NCBI GenBank assembly: GCA_016871335.1
Contig: VFZF01000012.1
Coordinates: 48,001-112,000 of the forward strand
Source: Acidimicrobiia bacterium
GTDB taxonomy: Bacteria; Acidobacteriota; Vicinamibacteria; Vicinamibacterales; SCN-69-37
Reading direction: 5' to 3'
DNA length: 64,000 nt
Under the pieces are notes generated by a model, which ran no database searches, had not been told where the DNA came from, and saw only the letters and a program-made list of their open reading frames with translations. The translations under genes were made by a program, and so were the position numbers. Every line of letters begins with the position of its first letter. Positions within the stretch are counted from its first letter, which is position 1. Positions 60,216-64,000 of this stretch are shown piece by piece.

Positions 60216-61507
60216 TTCCGCGATATACGCACCCGGAAATGGGTGACATCTGGAGTGAAAAACGGCGCTACGACGCCTGGCTCGAAGTTGAACTCGCGGC
60301 GACTGATGCACTGGCCGAGACGGGTGTGGTGCCGAAGGAAGACGCGCGGATCCTCCGGGAGCGCGCGACGTTTGACATCGCCCGGATCGAGGAAATTGAG
60401 CAGACGACACAGCACGATGTGATCGCGTTTACGACGGCGGTCGCCGAGAAGGTCGGTCCGTCTGCGCGCTGGCTGCACTTTGGCCTGACGTCGTCCGACG
60501 TGCTCGACACCGCGCTGGCGTTGCAGATGCGGGCGGCGTGCGACCTGCTGCTGACGCGGATCGACGCCCTGGCGGACGCCATCAGGACGCGGGCGATGGA
60601 GCACAAGCACACGCCGATGATCGGCCGCACGCACGGAGTGCATGCCGAGCTGATGACATTCGGCGTCAAGCTCGCGCTGTGGTACACGGAAGTGGGCCGG
60701 GCCCGGGAACGGGTGGTACGGGCGCGGGAGGCCGTGTCGGTGGGCAAGTTGTCAGGCGCCGTCGGTGTGTTTGCGCATCTGGATCCCGCAATTGAGGCGG
60801 CCGTGTGTGCGCGACTGGGGCTGACTCCGGCGCCGGTGGCATCGCAGGTGATTCAGCGGGATCGCCATGCCGAACTCCTCTCGGCGCTCGCGATTCTGGC
60901 CGCGTCGCTCGAAAAGTTCGCGCTTGAAGTGCGCGGGCTGCAGAAGACCGAGATTGGCGAAGTCGAGGAGCCGTTTGCGAAGGGCCAGAAGGGCTCGTCG
61001 GCCATGCCGCACAAACGCAATCCCATCGCCTGTGAACAGATCGTCGGCCTGGCCCGCCTGATTCGATCCAACGCCATGGCGGCGATGGAGAACGTGGCGT
61101 TGTGGCACGAACGGGACATCTCGCACTCGTCGGTCGAGCGCGTGATTCTGCCGGACAGCTTCATCGCCCTTGATCACATGCTGCGCCGCTTCACCCGCGT
61201 GGTGGCGGGGATGGTGGTGTATCCGGACCGCATGGCGGAGAATCTGCGGCGGTCCCGTGGCGTGGTGTTTTCCGGCAGCGTGTTGCTGGAACTGGCGCGC
61301 CGCGGCGTGTCCCGCGAGGACGCCTACGGGTGGGTGCAGCGCAATGCGATGCGGTCGTTTGCCGAGCGTGTGGACTTCAAGCCGCTGCTGCTGGCCGATG
61401 CGGACATCACGCGGGTGCTGCCGGCGGATGTGCTTGAGGAGTGTTTTGATCTGGGGGCGCAGCTGCGGAATGTGGACGCCATTTTTGCGCGCGTCTTCAC
61501 GTCGTAG
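60212..61507 (+). CDS. purB: Adenylosuccinate lyase
   Basis: 431 residues. It splits SAICAR and adenylosuccinate in purine synthesis. IPRYTHPEMGDIWSEKRRYD is the family start, SSDVLDTALALQMR is the substrate region, GRTHGVHAELMTFG holds the catalytic His, and GSSAMPHKRNPIACEQ is the fumarase/lyase superfamily signature loop. It overlaps the M16 peptidase (60212-60215), so translation is coupled, and purF follows after 24 bp. Confidence 0.96.
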   Translation: MIPRYTHPEMGDIWSEKRRYDAWLEVELAATDALAETGVVPKEDARILRERATFDIARIEEIEQTTQHDVIAFTTAVAEKVGPSARWLHFGLTSSDVLDTALALQMRAACDLLLTRIDALADAIRTRAMEHKHTPMIGRTHGVHAELMTFGVKLALWYTEVGRARERVVRAREAVSVGKLSGAVGVFAHLDPAIEAAVCARLGLTPAPVASQVIQRDRHAELLSALAILAASLEKFALEVRGLQKTEIGEVEEPFAKGQKGSSAMPHKRNPIACEQIVGLARLIRSNAMAAMENVALWHERDISHSSVERVILPDSFIALDHMLRRFTRVVAGMVVYPDRMAENLRRSRGVVFSGSVLLELARRGVSREDAYGWVQRNAMRSFAERVDFKPLLLADADITRVLPADVLEECFDLGAQLRNVDAIFARVFTS

Positions 61508-61531
61508 CGCCGGAACGCTCAGGGGGATGGC

Positions 61532-62938
61532 ATGAACGACAAGTTCCGCGAAGAGTGCGGCGTCTTTGGAATCTTCGGGCACCCCGAAGCGGCAAACCTG
61601 ACCTACCTCGGGCTGTACGCGTTGCAGCATCGTGGTCAGGAGAGCGTCGGCATCAGCACCTCCGACGGCACACGGCTCAAGTTGCACAAGTCCATGGGCT
61701 ATGTCGCGGATGCTTTTGACGAATCGGCGCTGGCGTCGCTCGCGGGCACGAGCGCGATCGGCCATGTGCGGTATTCGACGGCCGGTGAGAGCGGGCTGAA
61801 AAACGCCCAGCCAATCCAGATCGAGTGCACGCATGGCGAAATCGCCATCGGCCACAATGGCAATCTCGTCAACGCCGACGAATTGCGACGGGCTCTGGTG
61901 CAGTCCGGATCCATCTTTCAGACCACGAGCGACACCGAGGTGTTGCTGCACCTCTACGCGCGGTCCAGGGCCGCCACGTCGGATGCCGCGCTGGTGGAGG
62001 CGATTGCGCAGGCGCAGGGCGCGTTTTCGCTCGTGTGGCTGACGAAGGACAAGCTGATTGCCGCGCGCGATCCGCATGGCTTCCGGCCCCTGACAATCGG
62101 CCGCCTCGGCGAGGCCTACATCGTGTGCTCGGAGACGTGCGCACTGGATCTCATCGACGCCACGTGGGTGCGGGATGTCGAACCGGGCGAAGTGCTGATC
62201 ATCAGCGCGGAAGGGATGCAGTCGCTCAAGCCGTTCGCGCCGGCGGCGAAAGCGCACTGCGTGTTTGAGCACGTGTACTTTGCGCGGCCCGACTCCTACG
62301 TGTTCGGTCAGAGTGTCAACGAGGTGCGCACGGCCTTTGGTCGCCGTCTGGCAGCGGAACAGCCTGCGGACGCCGACGTCGTCGTGCCGATTCCCGACTC
62401 CGGTGTGTGCGCGGCGACGGGATTTGCCGAGGCGGCCGGACTCCCGCTCCAGATGGGGCTGATTCGGAATCACTACGTGGGGCGCACGTTCATCGAGCCG
62501 CAGCAGTCGATTCGGCACTTCGGCGTACGCGTGAAGCTCAACCCGGTGAAGAGCATCCTCGCCGGGCGCCGCGTCGTGCTGGTGGATGATTCGATCGTGC
62601 GCGGCACGACAAGCCGGAAAATCGTCAAGATGGTGCGCGCCGCCGGTGCCACTGAAGTGCACATGCGGATTAGCTGTCCGCCAACAATCTCGCCCTGTTT
62701 TTATGGCGTGGATACCCCGCAGCGCTCCGAACTGATCGCAGCCACGCACACCCTCGAGGAGGTCCGGAAGTACATCGGGGCCGACAGCCTCGGGTATCTC
62801 ACCCTCGACGGCATGCTCGTGGAAGTCGGCAGCGAGCGGAAATCCTATTGCACCTCCTGCTACACCGGTGAGTATCCGGTGGCCTTCCCGAGCAATGAGG
62901 CGGCGTACCTGCAGTTGGCGCTGAAGCTGGTGCCATGA
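61532..62938 (+). CDS. purF: Amidophosphoribosyltransferase
   Basis: 468 residues. It starts purine synthesis by making phosphoribosylamine from PRPP and glutamine. [20 protein letters not shown] shows the nucleophile Cys9 after an 8-residue propeptide. The glutaminase core has [14 protein letters not shown] and GHNGNLVN; the PRPP loop is [14 protein letters not shown]. Cys in [25 protein letters not shown] and [11 protein letters not shown] match the 4Fe-4S form of Bacillus type. ATG 61532 follows AGGGGGATGGC. A HEAT-repeat gene overlaps its stop. Confidence 0.96.
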   Translation: MNDKFREECGVFGIFGHPEAANLTYLGLYALQHRGQESVGISTSDGTRLKLHKSMGYVADAFDESALASLAGTSAIGHVRYSTAGESGLKNAQPIQIECTHGEIAIGHNGNLVNADELRRALVQSGSIFQTTSDTEVLLHLYARSRAATSDAALVEAIAQAQGAFSLVWLTKDKLIAARDPHGFRPLTIGRLGEAYIVCSETCALDLIDATWVRDVEPGEVLIISAEGMQSLKPFAPAAKAHCVFEHVYFARPDSYVFGQSVNEVRTAFGRRLAAEQPADADVVVPIPDSGVCAATGFAEAAGLPLQMGLIRNHYVGRTFIEPQQSIRHFGVRVKLNPVKSILAGRRVVLVDDSIVRGTTSRKIVKMVRAAGATEVHMRISCPPTISPCFYGVDTPQRSELIAATHTLEEVRKYIGADSLGYLTLDGMLVEVGSERKSYCTSCYTGEYPVAFPSNEAAYLQLALKLVP

Positions 62939-64000
62939 CGTCCCACACACGATGGACGCTGGCGGTCGCCGTGTGCATCGGACTGTGGATGCCGGCGGAG
63001 GCTCAGACCCCACCGCAGTCGCTGCAGACGGCCATCGATCAGCTCGTCTCGTTTGATTTCGCCACGCGCACCACTGCCGCCCGGACGGTCAGGCGCAGTC
63101 CCGCGGCCGAGGCCATCCCGCTGCTCGCGTCGGCAGCCCGCTCCCACCAGGATGGCTACGTCCGCTACCGCGCGCTTGTCCTGCTCGCAGGATTCGGCGA
63201 TTCGACGGCAGCTGCCACGATGCGCGCCTTGGTCGCCGACCCGAACGATCGCGTGCGCGCTGTGGCGTACGCGTGGTTCGAGCGTTTTCCGGCGAACGAC
63301 ATGAATGCGGCCCTGATTGCGGCGCTCGACAGGGAAACGTCCGAGTTCGTACGGCCGGCCCTGACGCGCGCGCTGGCGGCCGCCCACGCCGACCCGGCCG
63401 TGCGCGAGGCGGTGCGCCCCCTGATCACGCGTGGCGAGGACTTCTTTCGCGGCACCGTGATCGAGGCACTCGGCGACTATCGTGCGACCTGGGCGGCACC
63501 GGTCATCGCCGACGTCGCGCAACTTGATGGCCCCCTGCAGGACGATGCCATCACGGCGTTGGGGAAACTGGGTGACAAGTCGATGCTCCCGGTACTGGCG
63601 GCGTTGCAGAAATCGGCACCGCGCGATACGCAGCCCGCGATCGCCGCCGCCAGTTGCCTGCTGACACAGGAGTGTGCTCCGCGTGAGGACTACCTGCGAC
63701 AGACGCTGAGGTTCGCGGCGGCCGATCCGCAATATCAGAGCCTCCTGCGCAGTGCGGCATTTTCGCTCGCGACACTCGGGGCCCGCGGATCCGCGCCGGC
63801 GCTGTCGGCCCTGTTTGATGCCGCCGAGCCGTCGACCGACCCGGCACGCGCCGCGCTGGCGCTGGCCGTCGGCCATGTGGCCCTGCGCAACCCCGCGGTG
63901 ATTCTCGATGCGCTTGAATCCCGCCGCACGCGCGATGCGGCCATTGCCGTCCTGCAGGATGCCTTCGACATGCTGTCGGAAGACTTTGAGGAAGAACGGT
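62935..64000 (+). CDS. Secreted HEAT-repeat protein (C-terminus beyond the right edge)
   Basis: At least 355 residues, no stop before the window ends. ATG 62935 overlaps the purF stop (ATGA). Signal peptide: [20 protein letters not shown]. The rest is a row of about 30-residue two-helix repeats (for example [78 protein letters not shown]), typical of HEAT/PBS-lyase repeats with R-x-x-A pattern. Such proteins are scaffolds for protein contact. Being in the periplasm and coupled to purF makes a direct metabolic role doubtful. Confidence 0.8.
   Translation, partial: MTSHTRWTLAVAVCIGLWMPAEAQTPPQSLQTAIDQLVSFDFATRTTAARTVRRSPAAEAIPLLASAARSHQDGYVRYRALVLLAGFGDSTAAATMRALVADPNDRVRAVAYAWFERFPANDMNAALIAALDRETSEFVRPALTRALAAAHADPAVREAVRPLITRGEDFFRGTVIEALGDYRATWAAPVIADVAQLDGPLQDDAITALGKLGDKSMLPVLAALQKSAPRDTQPAIAAASCLLTQECAPREDYLRQTLRFAAADPQYQSLLRSAAFSLATLGARGSAPALSALFDAAEPSTDPARAALALAVGHVALRNPAVILDALESRRTRDAAIAVLQDAFDMLSEDFEEER

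Noticed and set aside
60752..63013. Long minus-strand open frame of 753 codons opposite purB and purF
   Set aside because: Composition is Arg/His/Gly-rich with no motifs; it is the high-GC shadow of two certain genes on the plus strand.

Overview
This 64 kb window is a gene-dense, high-GC bacterial chromosome segment. It has no plasmid, phage or intact insertion-sequence genes, and I saw no rRNA, tRNA or CRISPR array. The gene content suggests Acidobacteriota, perhaps the Vicinamibacteria lineage. Supporting signs are several TonB-type or barrel proteins carrying carboxypeptidase-regulatory-like domains, secreted M20, amidohydrolase and DUF1028 proteins, a VWA remnant, many GTG starts and a sigma-54 two-component pair. 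The placement is inference from gene style, not from a marker gene.

Layout. 1-1.8 kb: the start of a pirin gene, a flavin monooxygenase and a scar made of two truncated toxin/antitoxin-type genes. 1.8-10.3 kb: M20 peptidase, cystathionine beta-synthase, methionine aminopeptidase, a zinc-ribbon SDR, YchF, a DUF985 cupin, an alpha/beta hydrolase and a DUF1028 protein. 10.3-24.9 kb: two TonB receptors, an amidohydrolase, an M23 peptidase, a DUF1015 protein, SerC, a CCA/poly(A) polymerase family enzyme, DNA polymerase I and a small membrane-anchored protein. 24.9-30.3 kb: a large carboxypeptidase-regulatory protein, a ZIP transporter, a deleted VWA gene with its FxLYD-like neighbour, an SDR and a methyltransferase. 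30.3-41.2 kb: inositol-phosphate synthase, a membrane protein, acetyl-CoA synthetase, an orphan ABC ATPase, a frameshifted secreted-protein remnant, an acyl-CoA mutase with two peptide-type ABC ATPases, phosphoglycerate mutase and enolase. 41.2-47.6 kb: a barrel protein and a PDZ/GAF/PAS histidine kinase with its NtrC-type regulator. 47.6-55.1 kb: a minus-strand run of four overlapping glycosyltransferases, an arginine-rich protein, a UbiA-family prenyltransferase, a STAS protein and ribosomal protein S21. 55.1-64 kb: purD-purE, an FkbM methyltransferase, rlmN, an M16 peptidase, purB-purF and a HEAT-repeat protein cut by the window end.

How genes work together. purD, purE, purB and purF give four purine-synthesis steps in two nearby pairs. 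gpmA and enolase are adjacent glycolytic steps. The glycosyltransferases, prenyltransferase and arginine-rich protein form a translationally coupled surface-glycan cluster with an A-B-B-A order of two glycosyltransferase types. The kinase/regulator pair has its own apparent sigma-54 promoter and upstream palindrome, which predicts autoregulation.

The most notable pattern is at gene starts. About sixteen genes have a -10-like hexamer (TATAAT, TAGAAT, TATATC and similar) ending 6-9 nt before the start codon, which predicts leaderless mRNAs. At two divergent pairs a single near-symmetric -10 core appears to serve both strands. Other structure of interest: a family of REP-like palindromes after genes, several gene scars, and a DNA polymerase I with Tyr at the ddNTP-selectivity position and no proofreading residues.
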